The position numbers and the translations under genes are program-made. Under the pieces are notes generated by a model. It was not told where the DNA came from, ran no database searches, and saw only the letters and a program-made list of their open reading frames with translations. Below, piece after piece: positions 27,639 through 36,414 of a stretch of DNA of 36,414 nt. Each line of letters opens with the position of its first letter. The first letter of the stretch is position 1. This DNA comes from Prochlorococcus sp. AG-363-G03 (GTDB lineage: Bacteria; Cyanobacteriota; Cyanobacteriia; PCC-6307; Cyanobiaceae): the NCBI GenBank assembly GCA_003280265.1, contig QCFJ01000001.1, forward strand, positions 1-36,414, read 5' to 3'.

Positions 27639-29429
27639 TTGGCAATTTCACTAGCTCGTTACAATTTTTTTATTAGTTTAGAGCTCCTTAAAACTCTAGT
27701 AGCTAAGGGAGTGAAATATTTTGTCCTTTGCCCCGGTAGCAGATCAGGCCCTCTTGCTTTAGCAGCAGCAAGTCTCTCCAAAAGAAAAGAATTAACTCTC
27801 ATAACATCAATTGACGAAAGGTCGGCTGCATTCCTTGCTTTGGGAATAAGTGCAGCTAGTGGGCAAGTAAGTTGTGTTATTACAACTTCTGGAAGTGCTG
27901 TCGCAAATCTTTTGCCGGCTGCTGTTGAAGCAGATAGATCATGCCATCCTCTCTTGTTCTTAACAGCAGATAGACCTTTGCGATTAAAAGAATGTGGAGC
28001 CAATCAAGCAGTTAATCAACAGGATTTTCTTAAATCTGTTTGTAGACATTTTGATGAATCTCCAAAAGAAGGAATTCATTTGATTTCAAAAGAGAGACTG
28101 ACATCTTTAGTTGAAAAATCATTCGAAATGGCTTCGAATATACCTGGACCGGTTCATATTAACCTTGCTTATGAAGAGCCTTTGCATCCTTGCGAAATTG
28201 ACCAAAATAAAGTTCTTGATGGATGGGGTATTGAAGGATTTTTAAAGGAAAAGATTACTTCAAATAATATTCAGACTGTTAAAAATCTTCCATCTTTAAA
28301 AATACCAAAATTAGATGCATTTTCTTTAGGAATAATTATTGTTGGCCCATGGAGAGGGAAATCAAAACAACTTGTTTCTTTTAGGGGCGCATTAAAGAAA
28401 TGGCAAAAATTAACTGGATGGCCAATTCTTGCTGATCCACTCTCTGGGGTTGAAAATGATCAAGAGGGTTTAATAAAGCACTGGGATCTTTTTTTCTCAA
28501 TAGGTTTATTTGAAAAAATCAAAGACATTCAAGTTTTACGATTGGGCCCAATACCTCCAAGTAGAGAATTACAAACTTGGCTTAAAAAACCTGGAAAAGT
28601 TCAATTACTTATTATTGAGGGAGATTATCGAAATCTTGACCCTATAGGGGGCTCGACACAATTTAGCGAAGGGTTTTCTTTCTGGGTTGATCAATTGCTT
28701 GAGAGTATTCCCGTAAAGCCTGCAATAGATAAAAAAATTGTTAGTCAAAAGTTGACTAAAGAGCTTATAAAATATGATTTATTTATCAATGATTGGCTTG
28801 ATAAAAGGTTATTCATAAATGGGTTAATTACTGAACCTGCTTTGGCTAGATTGCTTCCTCGCTTGTTACCGGATTCTATCCCTGTGATGCTTGCTTCAAG
28901 TAGTCCTATAAGAGATTGGTTAAGTTATTCGGGAGAGGGGGCTTTCCTGAGAAGGTGCTTTGGATTTAGAGGGGCATCAGGAATTGATGGGACACTCTCA
29001 ATGGGTATGGGATTATCAATAATAATGGGAAGAATGATATTGGTTACAGGTGATTTAGCACTTCTTCATGATACAAATGGTTGGTTGTTCTCAAAGGATA
29101 AAAATATTAGTTTAATCGTAATCATGATTGATAATGGTGGTGGGGGAATATTTAATCAATTAAATATAGAAAAAATTCAAGAAGGAGATTTTGAAGAAAT
29201 TTTTCTTATGCCTCAGCAAGTTTGTCATCTTACACTTGCTAAAGCCTATGGATTGAAATATAAACAAGTTGCTTGCTTGGATGATTTAGAACAAGCCATT
29301 GAATGGAGTTTTTCTTTGTCAACAAATGTATTAATAAGAGTTTGTACTAACTCTTCTGAAGACCATAAATTGAGAGTAAGTTTACGAGATGATCTGAAAA
29401 AAACATTATCTGAAATTATCAATTTTTGA
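27639..29429 (+). CDS. menD: SEPHCHC synthase (MenD)
   Basis: 596 residues. A thiamine-diphosphate enzyme that joins 2-oxoglutarate to isochorismate. In cyanobacteria this leads to phylloquinone, the secondary acceptor of photosystem I. The N-terminal domain has CPGSRSGPLALA (31-42) and the cofactor-activating glutamate E60 in SIDERSAAF. The C-terminal diphosphate-binding motif starts with GD (471-472) and ends with N499 in IDNGGGGIF. The start is TTG at 27639. It is the only usable codon between an in-frame stop at 27624 and the conserved ISLARYN segment, and no Shine-Dalgarno precedes it. It is followed 17 nt later by menB. Confidence 0.95.
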   Translation: MAISLARYNFFISLELLKTLVAKGVKYFVLCPGSRSGPLALAAASLSKRKELTLITSIDERSAAFLALGISAASGQVSCVITTSGSAVANLLPAAVEADRSCHPLLFLTADRPLRLKECGANQAVNQQDFLKSVCRHFDESPKEGIHLISKERLTSLVEKSFEMASNIPGPVHINLAYEEPLHPCEIDQNKVLDGWGIEGFLKEKITSNNIQTVKNLPSLKIPKLDAFSLGIIIVGPWRGKSKQLVSFRGALKKWQKLTGWPILADPLSGVENDQEGLIKHWDLFFSIGLFEKIKDIQVLRLGPIPPSRELQTWLKKPGKVQLLIIEGDYRNLDPIGGSTQFSEGFSFWVDQLLESIPVKPAIDKKIVSQKLTKELIKYDLFINDWLDKRLFINGLITEPALARLLPRLLPDSIPVMLASSSPIRDWLSYSGEGAFLRRCFGFRGASGIDGTLSMGMGLSIIMGRMILVTGDLALLHDTNGWLFSKDKNISLIVIMIDNGGGGIFNQLNIEKIQEGDFEEIFLMPQQVCHLTLAKAYGLKYKQVACLDDLEQAIEWSFSLSTNVLIRVCTNSSEDHKLRVSLRDDLKKTLSEIINF

Positions 29430-29446
29430 CTATTCTTATTTAAACA

Positions 29447-30346
29447 ATGACTTTAGAGCCTGCTACCCCTAAAAATATCTCTATCTCTAGAAGAGTTCTC
29501 CCTGGTGAAATTATTACCTCATGGAATGCTGTTGGTGAATATAAAGATATCCTGCTAGACATTAGTCCTGAAGGAATTGCTCGCGTTGCGATAAATCGTC
29601 CTGAAAAAAGAAATGCTTTTCGACCTCAAACAATTTCAGAACTTTGTGATGCATTTATCAGAATAAGAGAAGATCCAAAAATAGGAGTGGTTTTATTCAC
29701 AGGGGCAGGGCCCTCCAAAGATGGAAAGTTCGCTTTTTGTTCTGGTGGAGATCAGGCCATACGCGGAAGTGGAGGGTACCTCGGTGATGATGGAATCCCG
29801 CGTCTAAATGTTCTTGATTTGCAACGTATAATTAGGAGCCTTCCTAAAGTAGTTATTGCGCTTGTTCCTGGCTTCGCAATCGGGGGAGGACATGTTTTAC
29901 ATTTGATTTGTGACTTGAGTTTGGCTGCAGATAATGCAATATTCGGCCAAACAGGACCTAAAGTTGGAAGCTTTGACGGAGGGTTTGGTTCAAGTTACTT
30001 AGCAAGGGTTGTAGGTCAAAAGAAGGCCAGAGAAATTTGGTTTCTATGTAGGAAATATGGGGCGAAGGAAGCATTAGATATGGGGTTAATAAATGCCATT
30101 TCACCAATTAATTTGCTCGAGTCAGAAGGGGTTAAATGGGCTAGAGAAATACTGCAAAACAGTCCAACCGCTATAAAGTGTTTGAAATTTTCTTTTAACG
30201 CTGATACTGATGGATTAGCAGGTATCCAAGAGCTTGCTGGCCAGGCAACACATCTTTTTTATACTACTGATGAATCAAAGGAGGGTAGAAATGCTTTCAT
30301 GGAGAAAAGGGATCCTGATTTCTCCGAATCAAAATGGCTTCCATGA
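29447..30346 (+). CDS. menB: 1,4-dihydroxy-2-naphthoyl-CoA synthase
   Basis: 299 residues, crotonase fold. It closes the ring of o-succinylbenzoyl-CoA to give 1,4-dihydroxy-2-naphthoyl-CoA in phylloquinone synthesis. CoA-pocket segments are [11 protein letters not shown] (97-107) and [11 protein letters not shown] (143-153). [20 protein letters not shown] (168-187) is the MenB signature, including the bicarbonate-site QTGPK of type I enzymes. The first 30 residues are a variable extension. menD lies 17 nt upstream, so the two steps are probably co-transcribed. A hairpin with a T-tract follows before glgA. Confidence 0.96.
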   Translation: MTLEPATPKNISISRRVLPGEIITSWNAVGEYKDILLDISPEGIARVAINRPEKRNAFRPQTISELCDAFIRIREDPKIGVVLFTGAGPSKDGKFAFCSGGDQAIRGSGGYLGDDGIPRLNVLDLQRIIRSLPKVVIALVPGFAIGGGHVLHLICDLSLAADNAIFGQTGPKVGSFDGGFGSSYLARVVGQKKAREIWFLCRKYGAKEALDMGLINAISPINLLESEGVKWAREILQNSPTAIKCLKFSFNADTDGLAGIQELAGQATHLFYTTDESKEGRNAFMEKRDPDFSESKWLP

Positions 30347-30354
30347 TTTTATTT

Positions 30355-30385
30355 GGTTTATCCAAAGGATAAATCTTTCTTTTTT
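30355..30385 (+). terminator. Candidate intrinsic terminator or attenuator between menB and glgA
   Basis: TTTATCC and GGATAAA form a 7-bp stem around an AAA loop (30357-30373), extendable to 9 bp with G-U and G-C pairs. A T-rich run follows (TTTCTTTTTT at 30376-30385). The stem is AT-rich and so weak. It sits in the 49-nt space between menB and glgA, so it would separate them or act in the glgA leader. Confidence 0.45.
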
Positions 30386-30395
30386 CATGAATTAA

Positions 30396-31859
30396 ATGCG
30401 AATACTTTTTGCTGCTGCTGAATGCGCTCCAATGATAAAGGTTGGAGGTATGGGTGATGTTGTTGGTTCATTACCTCCTGCGCTTAAAAAACTTGGACAT
30501 GATGTTCGATTAATAATTCCAGGGTATGGAAAATTATGGGCTTTGATGGATATTGCTCCTGAACCTATTTTTCGGGCCAACACAATGGGTGCTGACTTCG
30601 CTGTTTTTGAAACAAGGCATCCCTCTAATGGGTTGCCAATTTATTTGGTTGGACACCCATGTTTTGACTCTGAGCGTATTTACGGAGGAGAAGATGAAGA
30701 TTGGAGATTTACTTTTTTTGCCAGTGCAGTATCTGAATTTTCTTGGAATTCATGGAAACCACAAGTCCTCCATTGTCATGATTGGCATACTGGAATGATT
30801 CCAGTTTGGATGCATCAAGACCCTGAAATCAGCACTGTATTTACTATTCATAATCTCAAGTATCAAGGACCATGGAGATGGAAACTTGATCAGATAACTT
30901 GGTGCCCTTGGTATATGCATGGTGACCACACCATGGCATCAGCTATGTTGTATGCCGATAGGGTGAATGCGGTTTCTCCTACTTATTCAAGGGAAATAAG
31001 AACATCTGAATATGGAGAAAAATTAGAGGGACTTTTAAATTATATTTCTGGAAAATTACGTGGAATATTAAATGGAGTTGATTTAGATGAGTGGAATCCA
31101 GAAACGGATAATTCATTGCCAGCGAAATTTAGTGTAGATAATATTTCTGGTAGAGCAATTAATAAAAAAGTCCTTCAAGAAAGAATGGGACTTGAAGTGA
31201 ACCCAGATAAATATCTTATGGGAATGGTTGGTAGACTTGTTGATCAAAAAGGTATTGACCTTTTACTACAGGTGGCTAATAGGCTTCTTTCTTATACTGA
31301 CTCTCAAGTCGTTGTTCTTGGCACAGGTGATAGATATTTAGAATCAGCTTTGTGGCAACTTGCAATTGAGTATCCCGGTCGTTTTTCTGTTTTTCTTACT
31401 TATGATGATGCATTATCACGGCTAATTTATGGAGGAGCTGATGCATTCCTAATGCCTAGTCGTTTTGAGCCATGTGGAATAAGTCAATTGTTAGCTATGC
31501 GTTATGGTGCTATTCCGATCGTTAGAAAAGTAGGTGGTTTGGTTGATACAGTAGAGCCTTACAATCCGATGAACGAAACAGGTTCCGGATTTTGCTTTGA
31601 TAGGTATGAACCAATTGATTTCTATACAGCATTAGTTCGTTCCTGGGAAGCATATAGGCATCAAAAAAGTTGGAAGGAGTTACAAGTAAGAGCTATGTCA
31701 AATAAATATAGCTGGGATAGATCCGCGAAGGAATATGAGTCAATGTATAAAGATGTTTGTGGAATTAAGGAGCCTTCTCCAGATGCAGCAGAGGTTGAAA
31801 AGTTTTCTTATGGCCAAGAAGCAGATCCTTCAAGAAAAGGGAAAAAAATAAAATTATAG
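30396..31859 (+). CDS. glgA: Glycogen synthase (ADP-glucose type)
   Basis: 487 residues, GT5 family. It adds glucose from ADP-glucose to the end of an alpha-1,4 glucan. The ADP-glucose loop is [16 protein letters not shown] (15-30), with M19 where many bacteria have leucine. The probable catalytic glutamate is E358 in [12 protein letters not shown]. The lysine-rich tail (SRKGKKIKL) is an extension past the usual end. No Shine-Dalgarno is seen before the ATG. A two-codon frame (ATG AAT TAA) directly precedes it and a hairpin lies 10 nt further up. It is followed 43 nt later by murF. Confidence 0.96.
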   Translation: MRILFAAAECAPMIKVGGMGDVVGSLPPALKKLGHDVRLIIPGYGKLWALMDIAPEPIFRANTMGADFAVFETRHPSNGLPIYLVGHPCFDSERIYGGEDEDWRFTFFASAVSEFSWNSWKPQVLHCHDWHTGMIPVWMHQDPEISTVFTIHNLKYQGPWRWKLDQITWCPWYMHGDHTMASAMLYADRVNAVSPTYSREIRTSEYGEKLEGLLNYISGKLRGILNGVDLDEWNPETDNSLPAKFSVDNISGRAINKKVLQERMGLEVNPDKYLMGMVGRLVDQKGIDLLLQVANRLLSYTDSQVVVLGTGDRYLESALWQLAIEYPGRFSVFLTYDDALSRLIYGGADAFLMPSRFEPCGISQLLAMRYGAIPIVRKVGGLVDTVEPYNPMNETGSGFCFDRYEPIDFYTALVRSWEAYRHQKSWKELQVRAMSNKYSWDRSAKEYESMYKDVCGIKEPSPDAAEVEKFSYGQEADPSRKGKKIKL

Positions 31860-31902
31860 TAATTTTGAGGATTTAGATTATTTTTCTTTTGTTCATATTT
31901 GC

Positions 31903-33300
31903 ATGGATATTACTTTTAAGGACTTAACACAACTATGGGGGATGCCAGCCAATCAAAAGGAAACAAACCTTGATTTGCTAGTTGGTCGTATATCTACTGA
32001 TTCGAGGACAATTGAAAAAGGTGATTTCTTTGTCCCTTTAGTAGGGAATTCATTTGATGGCCATGATTACTTAGATATGGCTTTTGATATTGGTATACAG
32101 GCAGCTATAGTTTCAGAACAATTTCATGGTTTGGTCCCAAATGACCTGACTCACTGGGTAGTCCCAGATACTCTGTACGCCTATCAACAGATCGCATTGC
32201 TGCATCGGAGGAATTTAAATCTTCCTGTAGTGGCAGTTACTGGTTCTGTTGGTAAAACAACTACAAGAGAATTGATTAGAGCAATACTGTCTCCTCTTGG
32301 TGAAATTGTTTCAAGCAGAGGGAATGAAAATAATGATGTAGGTGTTCCAAAAACACTGCTTAGAGGTTCTGCAACAGATGCTGCATTTGTTCTTGAAATG
32401 GGTATGCGTGGTTTAGGTCAAATTCAACGTCTATCTCGAGTTTCTGAACCTGATATTGCTGTAATTACAAATATAGGACAAGCTCATATTGGTATTCTTG
32501 GAAGTAGAGAAAATATTGCAAAAGCGAAGTCGGAAATTACTTCAAGCCTAAGTCCAGATGGCGTTGTGATTATTCCTTTCGGTGACAAACTTTTAGAAAA
32601 AGCTTTATTAGAAAAATGGTCAGGACGTATTGTTCGACTAGCAATAGAGGGCTTTTCTTTGAATTGGTTAGATTGTAATGATGAGTATTTCCCTTTTCAA
32701 GATATTGAGCCAGATTATATTGCTCAAGTTGATATGCAAAATAATTTCATGTTTTTTGAAGGAAGTAAATTTAAATTGCCCCTTGAAGGTAGACATAATG
32801 CAATGAATTTTTTTATGGCATTGACCGTTGCAAGAGAATTAGGACTATCAATAAAGAATCTTGATCAATTAAAATTAAATATGCCCATGGGAAGAAATAG
32901 CTTGGTTGATTGTGGTCAATATTTAGTTTTAGATGAGACTTATAATGCATCTCCTGAATCTGTTATGGCTTCTTTAGAGTTATTAGTAAGCAAGCCTGGT
33001 AGACATTTTGCAGTTTTAGGTACGATGCTTGAACTGGGCTCTGAGAGTGCTTTACTTCATCAGAAAGTTCTTAAAAGAGCTATTGAATTAGATCTTACTG
33101 GAATTGTTTTTGTCTCTTGTGATGAGGAAACTACTATCATAGAGAATACAATCAAAGAATTACCAAATCATAGTGTTGTTAGAACGCCAAGAGATGCTGC
33201 TAACTCACTATTACCGTGGCTTTTACCGGGAGATAATATTTTAATTAAAGGTAGTCGTAAATTAGAATTGGAAAAAGTATTACCTTATTTACAGCAATAA
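31903..33300 (+). CDS. murF: UDP-MurNAc-tripeptide D-alanyl-D-alanine ligase
   Basis: 465 residues, Mur ligase family. It adds D-Ala-D-Ala to the UDP-MurNAc-tripeptide in the cytoplasm, the last soluble step of the peptidoglycan precursor. The order is an N-terminal substrate domain (about 1-105, with ISTDSRTIEKGDFFVPL), the ATP-binding domain with P-loop GSVGKTT (114-120), and a C-terminal domain with DETYNASPESVMASL and LGTMLELG. SRGNENNDVGVP is the MurF-specific stretch. It is convergent with glmU, with only 14 nt between the two stop codons. Confidence 0.96.
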   Translation: MDITFKDLTQLWGMPANQKETNLDLLVGRISTDSRTIEKGDFFVPLVGNSFDGHDYLDMAFDIGIQAAIVSEQFHGLVPNDLTHWVVPDTLYAYQQIALLHRRNLNLPVVAVTGSVGKTTTRELIRAILSPLGEIVSSRGNENNDVGVPKTLLRGSATDAAFVLEMGMRGLGQIQRLSRVSEPDIAVITNIGQAHIGILGSRENIAKAKSEITSSLSPDGVVIIPFGDKLLEKALLEKWSGRIVRLAIEGFSLNWLDCNDEYFPFQDIEPDYIAQVDMQNNFMFFEGSKFKLPLEGRHNAMNFFMALTVARELGLSIKNLDQLKLNMPMGRNSLVDCGQYLVLDETYNASPESVMASLELLVSKPGRHFAVLGTMLELGSESALLHQKVLKRAIELDLTGIVFVSCDEETTIIENTIKELPNHSVVRTPRDAANSLLPWLLPGDNILIKGSRKLELEKVLPYLQQ

Positions 33301-33314
33301 GGTCGTTGTTGTAG

Positions 33315-34655
33315 TTAATTAATCTTAGTTCTAATAATTGCTTTTGACCTTTCAACGACTAAGCTTTTATCAGGAACATCTTTGCTTATGGTTGATCCTG
33401 CACCTATGGTTACGTGTGATCCTATCTTGATTGGTGCAACTAGGACTGAATTGGCACCGGTTTTTGAATAATCATCAATAATTGTTTTATGTTTATTCTT
33501 GCCATCAAAATTAGCTGTAATAGTCCCTGCTCCAATATTAATATTCTTTCCAAGAGTTGAATCACCTAAATAGCTTAAATGATTGATTTTTGTTCCTTCA
33601 CCAATAAAACTTTTTTTTATTTCTACAAAGTTCCCTATTTTAGAATTATCACTTATTTTTGATTCTGGCCTTATGTGAGCGAAAGGACCTATGGATGTAT
33701 TGTTCCCAATCTTGGCTTCATTGATGAATGAGTGAATGGCTAAAACATTTTCCGCAAGTGTTGAATTTGTTATGACACTACCTGGTCCTAAATGACATCC
33801 ATTGCCAATGTTACATTTACCACGAAGATGTGTTTGTGGCTCAATAATTACGTCTGTACCAAAGGTCGTATCCTCACTCAGTGAACAGCTAATAGGATCA
33901 ACGAATGTAACTCCTTTTCTCATCCATGAGGATTTAAGCTTTTTTTGGATGAAGTGTTCGCATTCAGATAGTTGAATTCTATCATTAATCCCCTTGATTT
34001 CAAATGGATTATCTACCTCAAAATGCAATGCTTTTTTGAGTAAACTTATTGTGTCTGTAAGGTATATTTCATTTTGACTGTTTTTGCTAGATAATAAGTT
34101 TAAAACATCTAATAATTCCCGCCAATTAAAACAATAAATGCCCGCATTTATTAATTTATTTTTTCGCTGTTCATTAGTGCAATCTCTCTCTTCGATGATT
34201 CTTTTCACTAGTCCAGACTCATCTGTGAATACTCGCCCATATCCCCTTGGAGAGTCTAAATTTGCAGATAAAAAAGTTACACTCGCATTAGACTCTCTGT
34301 GAAATTTTAAAAGCGAACTTAGAGTTTTTTCTTTTAGCAGTGGAACATCGCCATTTAATACTAAAAGTTCTCCATTAAATCCTTCTAACCTAGGTCTTAA
34401 TTGTTGGATCGCGTGTCCAGTACCATTTTGAGGTTGCTGAAGAACAAAATCTAACTCCTTATGATTTTTTAAAGAGTTCTCTACTAAGTTGGCCTGATGT
34501 CCTACAACTATTAATTTGTGGTTTGGCTTGAGCCCTTGAGTGCAAGACAAAACCCTATCAATAAGTGATTTTCCAGCCAAAGGGTGAAGAACTTTAGGCA
34601 GATTACTTTTCATTCGCGTACCTTTCCCAGCCGCTAAAATTGCGATGGCAAGCAT
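33315..34655 (-). CDS. glmU: Bifunctional N-acetyltransferase / UDP-GlcNAc pyrophosphorylase
   Basis: 446 residues, normal for GlmU. The C-terminal domain acetylates glucosamine 1-phosphate and the N-terminal domain makes UDP-GlcNAc from UTP. The nucleotide-binding [17 protein letters not shown] is at 7-23, and LNGDVPLL carries the metal-binding aspartate. From about residue 250 there is a left-handed beta-helix of hexapeptide repeats, with NFVEIKK and the catalytic histidine in [20 protein letters not shown] is the acetyl-CoA-side stretch. The product feeds the same peptidoglycan pathway as murF, which faces it. It lies 37 nt after the methyltransferase gene. Confidence 0.97.
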   Translation of the reverse strand: MLAIAILAAGKGTRMKSNLPKVLHPLAGKSLIDRVLSCTQGLKPNHKLIVVGHQANLVENSLKNHKELDFVLQQPQNGTGHAIQQLRPRLEGFNGELLVLNGDVPLLKEKTLSSLLKFHRESNASVTFLSANLDSPRGYGRVFTDESGLVKRIIEERDCTNEQRKNKLINAGIYCFNWRELLDVLNLLSSKNSQNEIYLTDTISLLKKALHFEVDNPFEIKGINDRIQLSECEHFIQKKLKSSWMRKGVTFVDPISCSLSEDTTFGTDVIIEPQTHLRGKCNIGNGCHLGPGSVITNSTLAENVLAIHSFINEAKIGNNTSIGPFAHIRPESKISDNSKIGNFVEIKKSFIGEGTKINHLSYLGDSTLGKNINIGAGTITANFDGKNKHKTIIDDYSKTGANSVLVAPIKIGSHVTIGAGSTISKDVPDKSLVVERSKAIIRTKIN

Positions 34656-34692
34656 TAGAGTCCTTTTTTGAAGAAATCTAATCGCTTTATAA

Positions 34693-35589
34693 CTATTGCG
34701 CAGTATTCCACCGTTTTCTCCATGAGGAAGTGCTTACTAATTGACTTTTAGATTGTTCTATTTCTCTTGTTGAAATAATTTCTTTACAGCTTCCTTTCCC
34801 TGTTGGATCTCTGTAAGGAATTGACGAACGAGTGGCAAGGTGTTCTATTTCCCTGGTACTTAAGTCTTTAAGCTGACAATTTCCTGAAATATTATGTTGT
34901 TCTCTTTTCTTTTTCATAGCAACTGTCCCTGAACTCCATTTGTGTTGGTCATCGATAGAGGGAGCTATTGAATAGATTTTTAAACCAGCTCTTATGAAGC
35001 TCGCTCTGATTGAGGCAGCAGTTGAATATGTAATCAAGCGTCCTTTTACAGATAACCTTTCTGTTAATAAAGAGATGAATTCCTCACTCCATAACTCGGG
35101 ACACTTTTGTGGAGAAAAAGGATCAAGAAGAATTAAATCAAACCTTAAAGAATCTCGTATTTCATAAATCTTTTGTCTTGCATCTCCCCAATGAATACTT
35201 CCTTCGCTAAAACCGTCAGTCCATTTACCTGATTTTTTTAGGCAATTAAAAAAATGCAATACTTTTGGGGACCAAATTCTCTGAAATTTTTCTTCATTAA
35301 GAGCAAGACTTAGAGGCCTTTGATCAATCTCAAGCCCATGCCATTCAGTCTGTATGTTGCTTTGAAATAATTTTTCGAGAATACATCCAGTGTTATACCC
35401 CAATCCCAAGCAAACATCTAAAACAACTATCTTTTTTGTAGTGGAAAAATTTTCTAATTGAGCTGGTAATAAATATTTTGCGATGGACTCTCTTAGCGCT
35501 CCATCTTTATCATGAAACCCTTGTTCATAGTTCAAGCTATAAAGACTTAAACTACCATCTTTTGTCGTATGTATTTCAAAATCATTCAA
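34693..35589 (-). CDS. MnmC-type tRNA methyltransferase-like protein (DUF752)
   Basis: 298 residues. The SAM-binding [13 protein letters not shown] (57-69) and [20 protein letters not shown] segment match the methyltransferase half of MnmC (MnmD), which finishes mnm5s2U at the tRNA wobble position. The oxidase half of the bifunctional enzyme is absent, as in other stand-alone MnmD proteins. The tail after about residue 225 contains two STREIE copies and ends in a WRKRW-like block; similar tails occur in cyanobacterial members. The true substrate in cyanobacteria is not certain. It lies between aroA and glmU on the same strand, with gaps of 12 and 37 nt. Confidence 0.83.
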   Translation of the reverse strand: MNDFEIHTTKDGSLSLYSLNYEQGFHDKDGALRESIAKYLLPAQLENFSTTKKIVVLDVCLGLGYNTGCILEKLFQSNIQTEWHGLEIDQRPLSLALNEEKFQRIWSPKVLHFFNCLKKSGKWTDGFSEGSIHWGDARQKIYEIRDSLRFDLILLDPFSPQKCPELWSEEFISLLTERLSVKGRLITYSTAASIRASFIRAGLKIYSIAPSIDDQHKWSSGTVAMKKKREQHNISGNCQLKDLSTREIEHLATRSSIPYRDPTGKGSCKEIISTREIEQSKSQLVSTSSWRKRWNTAQ

Positions 35590-35601
35590 TTCTAAGAAAT
35601 T

Positions 35602-36414
35602 CTATTTTTGTTGAAGTCTCATAAGATCATTCCAAAAATCAGGGTATGAGATTGCTGCAGCTTCACTACGTCTTAATGTTGAATTGGAATTAGCCATTAT
35701 CGATGCAATAGCTAAACTCATGGCAATACGGTGATCATCTTCGCTATCAAGCTCGCATCCTTTTAAATTATTCCCTCCATAAATAGTTAGCCCGTCTTGA
35801 TGTTCATCTATTTTTGCTCCCATTCTTTGTAATTGCCTGGCCATTACTGCTAAACGATCAGTCTCTTTGACTCTCAATTCACTTGCTCCTTTGATTTGAC
35901 TAATACCGTTACAAAAACATGCTGCTACGGATAATATGGGGATCTCGTCTACTAGGCGAGGCATTATCTCTCCATCAATTTTAAATGGTTTCAAGTTTTC
36001 TTTGTAGTAAACTTCAAGGTCTCCTACAGGTTCACCGGCCACATCTCTTTTGTTTATTACATTGATATTTGCTCCCATTGTTTCTAATACGTCAAGTATT
36101 CCAGTTCTTGTTGGATTTAGACCAACATTCTCAATGATTAATTCTGATCCGGGTATGATGCTAGCTGCAACCAGCCAAAACGCTGCAGAGCTAATGTCAC
36201 CTGGGACTATAATTGACTGACCTTTTAGATCTTTCCCCGGAGAAACAGTTATATGTCTACCCATTTCACCACCTACTTCTAGGTTGGCTCCAAAGGCTTT
36301 TAACATTCTTTCGCTATGATCTCTTGATCTGGCAGGTTCAATAACAGTAGTTGAACCTTCTGCATTAAGAGCAGCAAGTAGGATGGCAGATTTTATCTGA
36401 GCACTTGCTACTGG
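35602..36414 (-). CDS. aroA: EPSP synthase, C-terminal part (gene continues past the window)
   Basis: The visible 270 codons are the C-terminal part of 3-phosphoshikimate 1-carboxyvinyltransferase. The frame stays open to the right edge, starting with [16 protein letters not shown] and running through [17 protein letters not shown], so the methionine at 36306 is internal. The enzyme joins PEP to shikimate 3-phosphate in aromatic amino acid synthesis. [12 protein letters not shown] is family signature 2, [12 protein letters not shown] carries the catalytic aspartate, and [13 protein letters not shown] is near the end. The [10 protein letters not shown] order, with alanine at the glyphosate-contact position next to the serine, resembles class II enzymes. 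It is 12 nt upstream of the methyltransferase gene. Confidence 0.97.
   Translation of the reverse strand, partial: PVASAQIKSAILLAALNAEGSTTVIEPARSRDHSERMLKAFGANLEVGGEMGRHITVSPGKDLKGQSIIVPGDISSAAFWLVAASIIPGSELIIENVGLNPTRTGILDVLETMGANINVINKRDVAGEPVGDLEVYYKENLKPFKIDGEIMPRLVDEIPILSVAACFCNGISQIKGASELRVKETDRLAVMARQLQRMGAKIDEHQDGLTIYGGNNLKGCELDSEDDHRIAMSLAIASIMANSNSTLRRSEAAAISYPDFWNDLMRLQQK

Noticed and set aside
33302-33359. GTCGTTG ... CAACGAC inverted repeat at the murF/glmU junction as a bidirectional terminator
   Set aside because: The arms are only 7 bp, about 44 nt apart, partly inside glmU, and have no adjoining T-tract.
1-36414. Mobile element, prophage, CRISPR or defence island
   Set aside because: No integrase, transposase, direct-repeat array or defence protein was seen. 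All genes are housekeeping or cyanobacterial core families with uniform character.

Overview
The window reads as ordinary core chromosome of a marine picocyanobacterium. I infer Prochlorococcus, most likely a low-light-type or NATL-like lineage. The reasons are the visibly AT-rich DNA, very tight gene packing, a cyanobacterial NdhD, menaquinone-type genes that serve phylloquinone synthesis, a bacterial glycogen pathway, and several cyanobacteria-restricted unknown families (Ycf51, DUF760, DUF4336, DUF4332-like). The species assignment comes from protein character and remembered gene content, not from a search.

Layout. 1-5419 is a minus-strand block: the start of hemE, glgB, a CocE-type hydrolase, a small exported protein, a DUF4332-like protein and ycf51. 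5486-11898 is plus strand: a large TamB-family protein, then the tight proA-folB-hydrolase run. 11895-21126 is a long minus-strand run: prlC, ndhD, thrB, glk, thrS, trpS and a low-complexity RGG/acidic protein. 21357-26605 is plus strand: a DUF697 membrane protein, a manganese-type ABC transporter (mntC-mntA-mntB) and a DUF4336 protein. 26602-27575 is minus strand: a DUF760 protein and lepB. 27639-33300 is plus strand: menD, menB, glgA, murF. 33315-36414 is minus strand: glmU, an MnmC-type methyltransferase and the C-terminal part of aroA.

How the genes work together. glgA, glgB and glk handle storage glucan and free glucose, but are scattered in the window. menD and menB are adjacent steps toward the photosystem I quinone. 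murF and glmU, facing each other, both feed peptidoglycan synthesis. lepB and tamB belong to envelope export and biogenesis. ndhD is part of the thylakoid NDH-1 complex. proA, thrB and aroA are amino-acid biosynthesis, folB is folate synthesis, and thrS and trpS charge tRNAs.

No gap exceeds 300 bases; the largest are about 230 bp (21127-21356), 161 bp (83-243) and 147 bp (9446-9592). I saw no tRNA, rRNA, CRISPR array, insertion sequence, integrase or prophage gene. I do not see a convincing new defence or mobile system. The items worth a second look are a P-loop-less DUF697 protein divergent from an RGG-rich protein that abuts trpS, a hairpin with T-tract plus two-codon ORF just before glgA, two convergent gene pairs whose stop codons share four bases, and a block of uncharacterised genes at 2568-5419.
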